NCBI RefSeq assembly: GCF_023573145.1 | Contig: NZ_CP097636.1 | Location: 2,170,001-2,234,000 of the forward strand | Direction of reading: 5' to 3' | Source: Aquincola tertiaricarbonis | Lineage (GTDB): Bacteria > Pseudomonadota > Gammaproteobacteria > Burkholderiales > Burkholderiaceae_C | Length of the DNA stretch: 64,000 nt | Part shown: in pieces, positions 20,781 through 29,741 of the stretch | How the letters are laid out: each line of letters begins with the position of its first letter | How positions within the stretch are numbered: the first letter of the stretch is position 1 | Position numbers and translations under genes: made by a program | Notes under the pieces: generated by a model | Seen by the model: only the letters and a program-made list of their open reading frames with translations | Told to the model about the DNA's origin: nothing | The model's database searches: none

Positions 20781-23639
20781 TCACTTGCTCAGCACGAAGC
20801 CCTTGAGCTTGCCAAAAGCCTGGTCGAGCAGCGCCTTCTGCTGCTCCTGGTGCAGGTGGGCGTAGCCCACGGCAGGCGAAGCGGAGGCCGGGCGGCCGGC
20901 GTAACCCAGCTTCTGGCCTTCCACCATGTTTTCGTGGATGTAGTGCTGCACGAAGAACCAGGCACCCTGGTTCTGCGGCTCGTCCTGGCACCACACCACT
21001 TCGGTCGCGTTGGGGTACTTCTTCAGCTCGGCCGCGAACGCCTTGTGCGGGAAGGGATAGAGCTGCTCGACACGCACGACCACCGTGTTGGAGGCCTTCG
21101 TCTCTTCGCGGCGCTTCATCAGCTCGTAGGCCACCTTGCCGGAGCAGGCGATCACGCGCTTGACCTTGCTGGCTTCCGCGTCGGTGACGTCCATGCCGAT
21201 GACGGTGCGGAACTCGCCCTTGGTGAAGTCGGACAGCGGCGAGGTGGCGTCCTTGTTCCGCAGCAGCGACTTCGGGGTCATGATGACCAGCGGCTTGCGG
21301 AACATGCGCACCATCTGCCGGCGCAGCAGGTGGAAGATCTGGCTGGCCGAGGTCGGCTGGCAGATCTGCATGTTGTTGTCCGCGGCCAGCTGCATGAAGC
21401 GCTCCAGGCGGGCCGAGCTGTGCTCGGGGCCCTGGCCTTCATAGCCGTGCGGCAGCATCATCACCAGGCCGTTGACGCGGCCCCACTTCACTTCGCCCGA
21501 GGCGATGAACTGGTCGATCACCACCTGCGCGCCGTTGACGAAGTCGCCGAACTGCGCTTCCCAGATCACCAGGGTGTTGGGTTCGGCGCTGGCATAGCCG
21601 TACTCGAAGCCCAGCACCGCCTCTTCCGACAGGATGGAGTCGATGACGGTGTACGGGGCCTGGTTCTCGGCCACGTGCTGCAGCGGGATGTAGGTGCCTT
21701 CGTCGAACTTCTCGCGGTTCTGGTCGTGCAGCACGGCATGGCGGTGCACGAAGGTGCCGCGCCCGCAGTCTTCACCCGACAGGCGCACCGGGTAGCCCGA
21801 AGCCACCAGCGACGCATAGGCCAGCGTCTCGCCCATGCCCCAGTCGACGTTGATCTCGCCACGGCCCATGGCGGCGCGGTCGGCGATGACCTTTTCCACC
21901 AGCGGATGCAGCTTGAACTTCTCGGGGATGGTGGTCACGCGCTCGGCCAGCCGCTTGATCTCGGCCAGCGGCAGCGCGGTGTCGGCGGCGTCGGTCCACT
22001 TGCGGTTGAGGAACGGCGCCCAGTCGACGGCGTACTTGCTCTTGAAGTTGGTCAGCACCGGATCGACCGTGTGCTTGCCGGCGTCCATCGCGGCGCGGTA
22101 GGCCTTGACCATCGCGTCGGGGCCGTCGGCCGGCAGCACGCCTTGCGCCACCAGCTTGTCGCCGTACAGCTTGCGGGTGCCCGGGTGCTTGCCGATCTTC
22201 TTGTACATCAGCGGCTGCGTCAGGCTGGGCGTGTCCTGCTCGTTGTGGCCCAGCTTGCGGAAGCAGACGATGTCGACCACCACGTCCTTGTTGAACTCCT
22301 GGCGGTAGTCCAGCGCCAGCTGGGTGGCCCACACCACCGCTTCGGGGTCGTCGCCGTTCACGTGCAGCACCGGCGCCTCGATCATCTTGACGACGTCGGT
22401 GCAGTACAGCGTCGAGCGGGTGTCGCGCGGGTCGCTGGTGGTGAAGCCGATCTGGTTGTTGATGACGATGTGCAGCGTGCCACCGGTGTAGTAGCCGCGG
22501 GTCTGCGCCAGCGCCAGCGTTTCCATCACCACGCCCTGGCCGGCGAAGGCGGCGTCGCCGTGCACCAGCACCGGCAGCACCTGGTCGCCTTCCTTGTCGC
22601 CGCGGCGGTCCAGGCGGGCCTTGACCGAGCCTTCGACCACCGGGTTGACGATTTCCAGGTGCGAGGGGTTGAACGACAGCGACAGGTGCACCGGGCCACC
22701 GGCCGTCGACACGTCGCTCGAGAAGCCCTGGTGGTACTTGACGTCACCGGCGGGCAGGTTCTCGGGGGCGGTGTGCTCGAACTCGGCGAACAGGTCCTTG
22801 GGCATCTTGCCCAGGGTGTTGACCAGCACGTTCAGGCGGCCGCGGTGGGCCATGCCGATGACGATTTCCTGCACGCCCTTCTGGCCGCCGCGCTGGACGA
22901 TCTCGTCCATCGAGGCGATGAAGCTCTCGCCGCCTTCCAGCGAGAAGCGCTTCTGGCCGACGAACTTGGTGTGCAGGTAGCGCTCCAGGCCTTCGGCCGC
23001 GGTCAGGCGCTCGAGGATGTGTTGCTTCTGCTCGGCGCTGAAGCTGGGCTTGCTGCGGGCGCTCTCGAGCTTTTCCTGCCACCAGCGCTTTTCAGCCGGC
23101 TCGGTGCAGTGCATGTACTCGGCGCCGATGGAGCCGCAGTAGGTGTCACGCAGGGCCTGCACGATCTGCCGCAGCGTCATCTGGTCGGCAGCGGTGAAGT
23201 AGGTGTTCGTGGCGCTGAACACGATGTCCATGTCGGACTCGGTCAGGTCGTAGAACGCCGGTTCCAGCTCGGGAATCTTGGGGCGCTCGGTGCGCTTGAG
23301 GGGGTCCAGGTCGGCCCAGCGCGAGCCGAGGAAGCGGTAGGCCGCGATCAACGACTGCACGTGCACCTGCTTGCGGGCGACGGCGAGGTCGGTGCTGCTG
23401 GCCTTGACGGCGAAGGCGCCAGCCTTGGCGCGTTGGGCGAACGATTCGATCACCGGCGCGTGAGCGACGTCGCGGTTCTCAGAACCGTCGACCGCGGGCA
23501 CGTGCTGCAGGGCGTCAAAGTAGGCGCGCCAGTTGTCGGGCACGGAGCCCGGGTTGTCGAGGTAAGCCTCGTAAAGCTCTTCGACATACGGCGCATTGCC
23601 GCCGAACAGGTACGAATTCGACCTGTACTGTTCCATCAT
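20781..23639 (-). CDS. sucA: 2-oxoglutarate dehydrogenase E1
   Basis: 952 residues from the ATGATG at 23639, preceded by GAGGTGAGCGAG as ribosome site. The conserved N-terminus begins MMEQYRSNSYLFGGNAPYVE; the open frame continues about 137 codons further upstream but that part is unlike any SucA. Thiamine-diphosphate enzyme that decarboxylates 2-oxoglutarate: active-site segments IGMAHRGRLNVLVN (~residue 260), NPSHLEIVNPVVEGS (~315) and GDAAFAGQGVVMETL (~363) are clear, and the C-terminus carries EVVWCQDEPQNQGAWFF. It leads the sucA-odhB-lpdA operon. Confidence 0.97.
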   Translation of the reverse strand: MMEQYRSNSYLFGGNAPYVEELYEAYLDNPGSVPDNWRAYFDALQHVPAVDGSENRDVAHAPVIESFAQRAKAGAFAVKASSTDLAVARKQVHVQSLIAAYRFLGSRWADLDPLKRTERPKIPELEPAFYDLTESDMDIVFSATNTYFTAADQMTLRQIVQALRDTYCGSIGAEYMHCTEPAEKRWWQEKLESARSKPSFSAEQKQHILERLTAAEGLERYLHTKFVGQKRFSLEGGESFIASMDEIVQRGGQKGVQEIVIGMAHRGRLNVLVNTLGKMPKDLFAEFEHTAPENLPAGDVKYHQGFSSDVSTAGGPVHLSLSFNPSHLEIVNPVVEGSVKARLDRRGDKEGDQVLPVLVHGDAAFAGQGVVMETLALAQTRGYYTGGTLHIVINNQIGFTTSDPRDTRSTLYCTDVVKMIEAPVLHVNGDDPEAVVWATQLALDYRQEFNKDVVVDIVCFRKLGHNEQDTPSLTQPLMYKKIGKHPGTRKLYGDKLVAQGVLPADGPDAMVKAYRAAMDAGKHTVDPVLTNFKSKYAVDWAPFLNRKWTDAADTALPLAEIKRLAERVTTIPEKFKLHPLVEKVIADRAAMGRGEINVDWGMGETLAYASLVASGYPVRLSGEDCGRGTFVHRHAVLHDQNREKFDEGTYIPLQHVAENQAPYTVIDSILSEEAVLGFEYGYASAEPNTLVIWEAQFGDFVNGAQVVIDQFIASGEVKWGRVNGLVMMLPHGYEGQGPEHSSARLERFMQLAADNNMQICQPTSASQIFHLLRRQMVRMFRKPLVIMTPKSLLRNKDATSPLSDFTKGEFRTVIGMDVTDAEASKVKRVIACSGKVAYELMKRREETKASNTVVVRVEQLYPFPHKAFAAELKKYPNATEVVWCQDEPQNQGAWFFVQHYIHENMVEGQKLGYAGRPASASPAVGYAHLHQEQQKALLDQAFGKLKGFVLSK

Positions 23640-23901
23640 CTCGCTCACCTCTGCGCCCTTCTTGGGCACCGTTGGCTGGTTGGAAAACCTTCCGCGACAC
23701 GGCTTGACCGGTTGGCGGATTGCGACCCGCCTTGGCTGTGGACCAGCAAAGGGGACGGGAAGGACCTGAAAGACAAGGTCGCGACTGTAGCACTGCCCCT
23801 GTGAACCCGGGGGGTGCCCCGGCCGGATCGGCCGGCGGGTGTGGCACGAACCATGAAACCGGCCTGAAACCGGCGCCCCGGGCAGGCAACCCGCGGGCGG
23901 C

Positions 23902-25164
23902 TTATTCGGTGCCCAGCACCTGCAGGCCGTCGAGCACGCGGGCCAGCTCGTCGCCGGTGAGGGCCAGCGATTCGGGCAAGCCCGCGGCGTCGGCCTCGCC
24001 GGCGCAGATGGCTTCGAGCCGGCGCGCGACGTCGTGCAGCCGCATCGCACCCAGCGTGCCCGAAACGCTGGCTAGGTCGTGCGCCAGCCGCCGGGCCAGC
24101 ACGCTGTCACCGGCTTCCCAGGCCTGCGCCACCTGCGCGGTGGCGCCTTGCTGCGCATCGCGGAACTTGATCAACAGGCGGCGGTACAGCTTGTCGTTGT
24201 TCATCGTGCTCGCACGGCCGATGGCGGTGTCGATGCCGGGCAACGCAGGCAGCGGTGCCGAAGCCTTGGCAGCAGGGATGGTCATGGTGGGCAACGGCAG
24301 GGAGAAGGCAGAAGCGGGGTCGGCGCGCGGCGGCAGGCGGAGCGGGCGCCGCAACGCCGCCAGGCAGGCACGCGCCAGCGCCTGCCCGTCGACCAGCGGT
24401 TTGCGCAGCACACCCACCACCCCCAACTCGCGCCCCAGGGCCTGGTCGGGCGACAGCAGGGACACCGCCTCGTCGTCGCCCGGCCCGGCCATCAACAGGA
24501 TGGGCGCGACACAGGGCGATTCACGCAGGCGGCGGGCGCAGGCCAACGCATCATGCGGCGGCAGGCGGGCGTCCAGCAGCACGAGGTCGAAGCCGTGGGC
24601 GCTCTGGTGAGCCATGCTCACAGCGCGCAGCGCGCCGCCGGCATCGTGGGCGCACGCCACCTCAAGCCCCAGCGGGCGCCCCAGCTGCAGCAGCACGCGC
24701 AGCGCGTCCTGGTTGTCGTCCACCGCCAGCACGCGCCGAGACTGCAGCGAGGCCCCCGCCACCTCCCGCGAAGGAGGCGCCGGAACCGGCGCGCCGGCCG
24801 CAAACACCTGCTCGAAGAAGTACGGTGCGCCGGCAGGCTCGCCGCCCGCAGCACCGGTGGCCTGCATATTGAAGTGCAGCAGCCGGCTCCGCGGCATCGC
24901 CAAGGTGGGCGGCGGGGCCTTGCTGCCCTCCCGGATCGTCAGCAGCACGCTGCCGCGACCAGGGGCCTCCGCCAGCGCGGCATGTCCAAGGGCCTGCAAC
25001 CGGTCGACGAGCTGATCCAGATCACCGCTCAGCGAGCGTGTGCCCTGCTCCACCGACGCCTGCAGATCCACCACCAACTCAGCATCGCGCGACAACGCCT
25101 GGCGACCCAATCCGGCAGCGACACGGTCAATCATGTCCTGGATACCAAAAGTGCTTTCGGCCAT
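23902..25164 (-). CDS. Receiver-Hpt phosphorelay protein with a degenerate ATPase remnant
   Basis: 420 residues. Residues ~30-80 (VVDLQASVEQGTRSLSGDLDQLVDRLQAL…) resemble the start of a histidine-kinase ATPase domain, but the N-box Asn and the rest of the domain are gone. A receiver domain spans ~143-270, with Asp149/Asp150, phospho-acceptor Asp198 (LVLLDARLP) and Lys255 present. A C-terminal Hpt domain (~311-420) has the phospho-His at His362 in AHDLASVSG. It looks like a hybrid sensor kinase that lost sensor and catalytic parts and now only relays phosphate. The HTH-receiver gene upstream (same strand, 326 bp away) is a possible partner. Confidence 0.75.
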   Translation of the reverse strand: MAESTFGIQDMIDRVAAGLGRQALSRDAELVVDLQASVEQGTRSLSGDLDQLVDRLQALGHAALAEAPGRGSVLLTIREGSKAPPPTLAMPRSRLLHFNMQATGAAGGEPAGAPYFFEQVFAAGAPVPAPPSREVAGASLQSRRVLAVDDNQDALRVLLQLGRPLGLEVACAHDAGGALRAVSMAHQSAHGFDLVLLDARLPPHDALACARRLRESPCVAPILLMAGPGDDEAVSLLSPDQALGRELGVVGVLRKPLVDGQALARACLAALRRPLRLPPRADPASAFSLPLPTMTIPAAKASAPLPALPGIDTAIGRASTMNNDKLYRRLLIKFRDAQQGATAQVAQAWEAGDSVLARRLAHDLASVSGTLGAMRLHDVARRLEAICAGEADAAGLPESLALTGDELARVLDGLQVLGTE

Positions 25165-25290
25165 CGCGCGGCATTGCCCCTCAACATGTCAAATCATAAC
25201 TGGGGTGCGTTATCACTCTGGTAAACAGAGGAATCGGCTTTACAAACAATGGACAGGCCCGAATGTCGCGCCGCCATCGCCCACCCAGAA

Positions 25291-25316
25291 ATATCATTTA
25301 TATCATTCAATATCAC
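25291..25316. repeat. Three phased ATATCAT direct repeats
   Basis: ATATCAT at 25291-25297, ATATCAT at 25300-25306 and ATATCAC at 25310-25316, spaced 9 and 10 bp start to start, close to one helical turn. All would face one side of the DNA. They lie 127-152 bp upstream of the receiver-Hpt start, as expected for an activator or repressor array. Confidence 0.6.
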
Positions 25317-25426
25317 ATGATGGAGCGATTGAGCGCCGTAGCCGAACGCGACCGAGTTGTAACGTTTCGTGTCTTTCTCGCAACTTTTTCAGCTTGCGTC
25401 GGCGTTCATCACCCACGCGCGTCATG

Positions 25427-25450
25427 AAAAAGGCCGCCTCGTGGGCGGCC
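25427..25450 (-). terminator. Rho-independent terminator of the HTH-receiver gene
   Basis: On the minus strand GGCCGCC (25450-25444), a 5-nt loop, GGCGGCC (25438-25432), then TTTTT (25431-25427). The stem is perfect and starts 41 nt after the stop codon of the gene at 25491-26165. Confidence 0.85.
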
Positions 25451-25490
25451 CTTGTTCAGGCGGCGGCAGCCGCAGGCGGTCGCTGGGGGG

Positions 25491-26165
25491 TCATTCAGCG
25501 GCGGTGGTGGTCTCGGCGCTGGCTGCCAGCCGGGGCAGGTGCGGCGCCAGCGCCTTGCGCAGCAGCGGATTGAGCTGGGCCACCAGCTGCAGCTTGTGCG
25601 CCACCGGCACACCGGCCAGGGCGAACGCATAGGGCGCGCGCTGCTGCTCGTCGAGGGAAGTCATGACGATCAACTCGCTGTTGGCGAACTGCGGATGCGA
25701 ACGCAGGCTGGCGATCAGGGTCGCGCCGTCGATGCCGGGCAGCAGGATGTCCACGATCAACACCTGCGGCTGCAGCTGGCCGTACATCGCCAGACCCGCG
25801 ATGCCGTCGTCGGCCACGTGCAGCTCCACCTCGGGGTACTGCTCGCGCACCAACAGCGACACCAGGTTCTGGAAATGGGACGAATCCTCCACCAGCAGCA
25901 CCCGGGGAGCCCGAGACTCCGGACGGCCGGTGCCACCGGTGCTGCCTGAGCTCACGTTCATCCGGTTGACGGCGATCCAGCGCTCGACGGACACCTTGGA
26001 GATGCGTCGATGCCCTCCGGGGGTCTTCCACGCTTCCAACTCGCCCCGGTCGACCATCAGCTGCACGGACCGGACGGCCAGGCCGAGCAGGCGTGCCGTT
26101 TCGATGGTCGTGTAGAACGCCGACGTGGTGGCTTCCTCGGCGGTCGATGTTGTTTTCGCGTTCAT
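25491..26165 (-). CDS. Excisionase/MerR-type HTH fused to a receiver domain
   Basis: 224 residues. The N-terminal DNA-binding domain (~17-65) has the excisionase-family signature: YTTIETARLLGLAVRSVQLM, then WKTPGGHRRIS, as in MerR/BldC-like winged helices. A Gly/Ser linker follows, then a receiver domain (~87-205) with acidic pair Glu93/Asp94, phospho-acceptor Asp139 (VLIVDILLPGIDG) and Lys181. DNA-binding in front of the receiver is the reverse of the usual OmpR/NarL order. No kinase is adjacent; the receiver-Hpt protein downstream could phosphorylate it (inference). It has its own terminator and a dyad-rich upstream region. Confidence 0.8.
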   Translation of the reverse strand: MNAKTTSTAEEATTSAFYTTIETARLLGLAVRSVQLMVDRGELEAWKTPGGHRRISKVSVERWIAVNRMNVSSGSTGGTGRPESRAPRVLLVEDSSHFQNLVSLLVREQYPEVELHVADDGIAGLAMYGQLQPQVLIVDILLPGIDGATLIASLRSHPQFANSELIVMTSLDEQQRAPYAFALAGVPVAHKLQLVAQLNPLLRKALAPHLPRLAASAETTTAAE

Positions 26166-26638
26166 ATGGCGTGATTATTTCATCCGCGGTACGGCAAGTG
26201 CTTATTTTTACGCCCTTAACTACCCCGGATTTGGGTAGCAAATCGACGCCAGCTGCTGTCCACGCCCGTCAAGCGCAGCCGCCGGTCGCACCACATTTGC
26301 TGGATCGGCAGGTTTTCATGAATCTGGACCGGCAAAAATAGGCAAGCTGCGAAGCAGTGCACGAACATGCCGAGAACATCACGGGACGTTGCGCCGCAAC
26401 GCCAATTGTCCAACTCCGGACAATTTGCAGCGCAATGCCTGCGTAAGCCTGGCCTGTCAAAAATTGCATTGTTGTCACTAATGCAATCTGCAAAATCATT
26501 TGCGCCGAATTGCAACGGCCGATGGCATTGACCTTCGTGCGTTCAGGGTGATCAGCAACTGCGCGGGCACGGCAACTGCCGCACCGCCGTGAAGCCACCC
26601 GGCCGCCCCGCGGCGGCGTCCACGCACAGGAGTTCCGC
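26166..26638. promoter_or_regulatory. 473-bp divergent control region with at least four inverted repeats
   Basis: No convincing gene; one short minus-strand frame (26216-26515) lacks a ribosome site and family features. Perfect dyads: CTACCC/GGGTAG (26220-26225/26233-26238), CGTTGC/GCAACG (26387-26392/26396-26401), AATTGTCC/GGACAATT (26404-26411/26418-26425), ATTGCATT/AATGCAAT (26463-26470/26480-26487). It separates the divergent HTH-receiver gene and the small gene at 26639, so it must contain both promoters. The dyads are AT-rich relative to the genome and look like operators. Confidence 0.6.
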
Positions 26639-27043
26639 ATGTTCGAGCCCCACATCACCAAGGACGATCTGCCTTTGTCCTTTGGCAGCTTCAAGCCGAC
26701 CGGCCATGTGGTCGTCGTGTTTCCCGAAGACGCCACGGCCGATCAATTGGCCCAATCGCTGCGTGAACATGGCGTCGAAGAAGCGGACATCGTGCGTCTG
26801 ACGCCGGAAGAAGTGGTGGAACGCTTCAAGCCCTTGCTGCCCGAAGCCAGCGGCGCATCGGGCTTCGGCTCCGAGATCCAATCGATGCGGCAGATGTACC
26901 TGCTGGCGCTGGAAGGCCACGGCCTGATGATCATCCGGGTGCGCGACGACGAAGTGCAAGAGCGTGTGGCGCAGGCGGCCCGCCAGGGGCGCGCCACGCT
27001 GGCCAAGAAGTACGGGATGCTGACGATCGAAGAACTGATCTGA
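26639..27043 (+). CDS. Conserved-looking small protein of unknown function
   Basis: 134 residues; not recognised. Good start: AGGAG at 26628-26632, 6 nt before the ATG. Soluble, acidic, no signal peptide or membrane helix. The first half alternates strands and helices in an alpha/beta pattern (HVVVVFPEDATADQLAQSL, then VEEADIVRLTPEEVVERF), followed by a Gly/Ser loop and a second alpha/beta unit (GHGLMIIRVRDDEVQERV) ending KKYGMLTIEELI. This could be a two-unit ferredoxin-like fold, but no family is claimed. It diverges from the HTH-receiver regulator over the dyad-rich region and may be its target. Confidence 0.75.
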   Translation: MFEPHITKDDLPLSFGSFKPTGHVVVVFPEDATADQLAQSLREHGVEEADIVRLTPEEVVERFKPLLPEASGASGFGSEIQSMRQMYLLALEGHGLMIIRVRDDEVQERVAQAARQGRATLAKKYGMLTIEELI

Positions 27044-27128
27044 GCGCAGCGCCCGCGCGGCGCTTGGGCGATCATCGGCGCCTGTGACGCCACCCGCGGC
27101 GCTGCCCTGAGGCTGTGCCCCGCCCCGA

Positions 27129-27887
27129 ATGACCGTACTGACCTGGCTGGACGACGAGTCGCAGCCGATGCCCGACACCCGCCAGGCGCTGGGCGCCGAG
27201 ACCGAGGCACCCGGCCTGCTGGCCGCCGGTGGCCAGCTGAGCCAGCGGCGGCTGGAAGAGGCTTACCGCCACGGCGTGTTCCCATGGTTTTCCGAAGGCC
27301 AGCCGGTGCTGTGGTGGAGCACCGATCCGCGCATGGTGCTGCCGGTGGCCGAATTCAAGCTGACGCGTTCGCTGCGCAAGACGCTGGCCCGCTTCATCCG
27401 CACGCCCGGCTGCGAAGTGCGGGTGGACAGCGCCTTCGAACGCGTGATCGGCGCCTGCGCTGGCACTCCGCGCGAGGGTCAGTCCGGCACCTGGATCCTG
27501 CCCGAGATGGTGGCGGCGTACACCGCCTGGCACCGCGCCGGCCGGGTGCACAGCTTCGAGACCTGGATGGACGGCGAACTGGTGGGTGGACTCTACGGCG
27601 TGTCCATCGGACGCATGTTCTATGGCGAATCGATGTTCGCCCACCGCACCGATGCGTCGAAGATCGCGCTGGCGGCGCTGGTGTGCTTCTGTCGCGCCAA
27701 CCACATCCCGCTGATCGACTGCCAGCAGAACACCCGGCACCTGGCTTCGCTGGGCGCGCGTGAATGGCCGCGGGCGCAGTTCGAGGCCCACCTGGCTCAG
27801 GTGCTGCCGGCCGCCGGGCCGCAGGTTTGGTCCTATGATCCTGTGCACTGGGCCCAGCTCGGACTGCGCGGAGAGCCAAGCGCGTGA
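27129..27887 (+). CDS. aat: Leucyl/phenylalanyl-tRNA-protein transferase
   Basis: 252 residues. It adds Leu or Phe to N-terminal Arg/Lys of proteins, making them ClpS/ClpAP N-degron substrates. Family segments: [20 protein letters not shown] (~residues 46-65), [20 protein letters not shown] (~142-161), [18 protein letters not shown] (~164-181) and [18 protein letters not shown]. Its stop overlaps the bpt start by 4 bp, so the two N-degron transferases form a coupled pair. Confidence 0.97.
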   Translation: MTVLTWLDDESQPMPDTRQALGAETEAPGLLAAGGQLSQRRLEEAYRHGVFPWFSEGQPVLWWSTDPRMVLPVAEFKLTRSLRKTLARFIRTPGCEVRVDSAFERVIGACAGTPREGQSGTWILPEMVAAYTAWHRAGRVHSFETWMDGELVGGLYGVSIGRMFYGESMFAHRTDASKIALAALVCFCRANHIPLIDCQQNTRHLASLGAREWPRAQFEAHLAQVLPAAGPQVWSYDPVHWAQLGLRGEPSA

Positions 27888-28624
27888 CCTATCCGAAAGA
27901 CCTCCCCCTCGCGTCGCTGCAGTTCTATGCCACGGCGCCCTACCCCTGCAGCTACCTCAGCGGCCGCCTGGCGCGCTCGCAGGTGGCCACGCCCAGCCAT
28001 CTGATCCATGCCGACGCGTACTCGGGCCTGGTGGCCAACGGCTTCCGGCGCAGCGGCATGTTCACCTACCGGCCCTACTGCGACGGCTGCCGCGCCTGCG
28101 TGCCGCTGCGCATCCTGGTCAACGACTTCCAGCCCACCCGCAGCCAGCGCCGCGCCTGGAAGGCGCACGTCGGCCTGAAGGCACGGGTGCTGCGGCTGTG
28201 CTTCGTGCCCGAGCATTACCAGCTCTATCTGCGCTACCAGTCCGGCCGGCACGCCGGCGGCGGCATGGACCACGACAGCGTGGACCAGTACACCCAGTTC
28301 CTGCTGCAAAGCCGGGTGAATTCGCGGCTGGTGGAGTTCCGCGAGCCGGCGGCTGAAGGCCTGGGCCCGCTGAAGATGGTGTCCATCCTCGATGTGCTGA
28401 ACGACGGCCTGTCGGCCGTCTACACCTTCTACGAGCCCGAGCCGAACAAGAGCTACGGCACCTACAACGTGCTGTGGCAGATCGAGCAGACCAAGCTGCT
28501 GAAGCTGCCGCACGTGTACCTGGGCTACTGGATCGCCGAGAGCCAGAAGATGGCCTACAAGGCGCAGTTCCAGCCGCACGAGCTGCTGCTGGACGGCCAG
28601 TGGCAGGCGCCGCCTGCGGCGTGA
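27884..28624 (+). CDS. bpt: Aspartate/glutamate leucyltransferase (arginyltransferase homologue)
   Basis: 246 residues. Bpt-type enzymes, related to eukaryotic ATE1, attach Leu to N-terminal Asp or Glu. The N-terminal Cys-rich motif [13 protein letters not shown] (~residues 65-77), preceded by [10 protein letters not shown], and the GNAT-like C-terminal half with [23 protein letters not shown] (split across 184-206) are typical. Its start GTG at 27884 overlaps aat. mnmH follows after 40 bp. Confidence 0.93.
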   Translation: MTYPKDLPLASLQFYATAPYPCSYLSGRLARSQVATPSHLIHADAYSGLVANGFRRSGMFTYRPYCDGCRACVPLRILVNDFQPTRSQRRAWKAHVGLKARVLRLCFVPEHYQLYLRYQSGRHAGGGMDHDSVDQYTQFLLQSRVNSRLVEFREPAAEGLGPLKMVSILDVLNDGLSAVYTFYEPEPNKSYGTYNVLWQIEQTKLLKLPHVYLGYWIAESQKMAYKAQFQPHELLLDGQWQAPPAA

Positions 28625-28664
28625 CCCGGCAGCCGGCACGCATGGGCGGCGGTAGAGTGCCGCC

Positions 28665-29741
28665 ATGTCCGACCCCCAAGCACTGGGCATCGACGATTTC
28701 TCGCGCTATGCGCTGGTGATCGATGCCCGGTCCCCTCGCGAGTTCGCGGAGGACCATATTCCCGGCGCGGTGAACCTGCCGGTCGTCAACGACGAAGAGT
28801 ATGCGGAGGTGGGCACCACCCACCGCACCGACACCCACAAGGCCTACCTGATCGGCGTGCGCTATTCGCTGCAGAACATCGCGCGCCACATCGGACCGCT
28901 GATCTCACACTACACGCCGGCCGACCGCATGCTGGTGTACTGCTTTCGCGGCGGCAAACGCTCGCGGCTGTGGGCCGACAACCTGCGCACCATTGGCTTC
29001 GAAGTGGACGTGCTGCCCGGCGGCTGGAAACGCTACCGCGGCTGGGTGCGCGATGCGCTGGCCACGGCGCCGCAGCGCTTCCGCTACCGCGTGCTGTGCG
29101 GCCCCACCGGCTGCGGCAAGACGCGACTGCTGCAGGCCCTGGAGGCCGAAGGCGAGCAGGTGCTGGAGCTGGAAGGCATGGCCTCGCACCGCGGATCGCT
29201 GATCGGCGCCCTGCCCGGCGCACCCCAACCCAGCCAGAAGTGGTTCGACAGCCGTCTGCTGGAGCGCCTGCGCCAGTTCGACCCGGCGCGGCCGGTGTGG
29301 ATCGAGGCCGAGAGCAAGAAGATCGGCCGCATCCAGCTGCCCGAGGCGCTGCACGAGGCCATGTACAGCAGCCCCACGCTGACGCTGGAGGTGGACATGC
29401 CCGAGCGGGTGCGGCTGTGGCACGCCGACTATGCGCACTTCGTGGCCGACCCGGTCGCCATGGTGGCGCAGCTGGCGCCCATCCGCCCGCTGGTGGGCGG
29501 CGAGGCCTATGAGCGCTGGCAGCAGTTGGCCGCCGCCGGGCAGACCGCCGAGCTGTTCGAGCGGGTGATGCGCGAGCACTACGACCCGGCCTACACCCGC
29601 TCGACGCGGCGCCTCTTCGAGAACGAGCGCAGCGGCGAGCGGCTGGCGCTGCCTTCGCTGTCGGAAGACGCGCTGCGCGAAGCCGCGCGGGCGCTGGTCA
29701 GGCGTGGGCCGGCGCCAGCCGACGGCGCGCCCAGCCGCTGA
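28665..29741 (+). CDS. mnmH: tRNA 2-selenouridine synthase
   Basis: 358 residues; also selU/ybbB. It replaces sulfur in 2-thiouridine-34 of tRNA-Lys/Glu/Gln by selenium from selenophosphate, through a geranylated intermediate. An N-terminal rhodanese domain (~1-135) has the active-site Cys in LVYCFRGGKRS (~residue 89), and a C-terminal P-loop domain starts at CGPTGCGKTRLL (~146-157). It is the first gene of the selenium island; selD, which supplies selenophosphate, is at 33213 beyond the ABC transporter. Its last 44 bp overlap the convergent permease gene. Confidence 0.95.
   Translation: MSDPQALGIDDFSRYALVIDARSPREFAEDHIPGAVNLPVVNDEEYAEVGTTHRTDTHKAYLIGVRYSLQNIARHIGPLISHYTPADRMLVYCFRGGKRSRLWADNLRTIGFEVDVLPGGWKRYRGWVRDALATAPQRFRYRVLCGPTGCGKTRLLQALEAEGEQVLELEGMASHRGSLIGALPGAPQPSQKWFDSRLLERLRQFDPARPVWIEAESKKIGRIQLPEALHEAMYSSPTLTLEVDMPERVRLWHADYAHFVADPVAMVAQLAPIRPLVGGEAYERWQQLAAAGQTAELFERVMREHYDPAYTRSTRRLFENERSGERLALPSLSEDALREAARALVRRGPAPADGAPSR

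Larger units (their letters stand above)
25165..25490. other. 326-bp AT-richer regulatory region upstream of the receiver-Hpt gene
   Basis: No gene. It holds, from right to left, the terminator of the HTH-receiver gene (25427-25450), a run of ATATCAT direct repeats (25291-25316), and a minus-strand TATGAT (25193-25198) about 29 nt before the receiver-Hpt start that could be its -10 box. The composition is clearly less GC-rich than its neighbours. Confidence 0.55.

Noticed and set aside
20850..23804. 984-codon plus-strand frame opposite sucA
   Set aside because: Shadow of sucA; same artefact composition.
23640..24050. N-terminal extension of sucA by about 137 codons
   Set aside because: The conserved SucA start with a good ribosome site is at 23639; the upstream part has no similarity and overlaps the neighbouring gene.
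26216..26515. 99-codon minus-strand gene in the dyad-rich gap
   Set aside because: No ribosome site, Cys-rich unnatural composition, and it covers several regulatory dyads.
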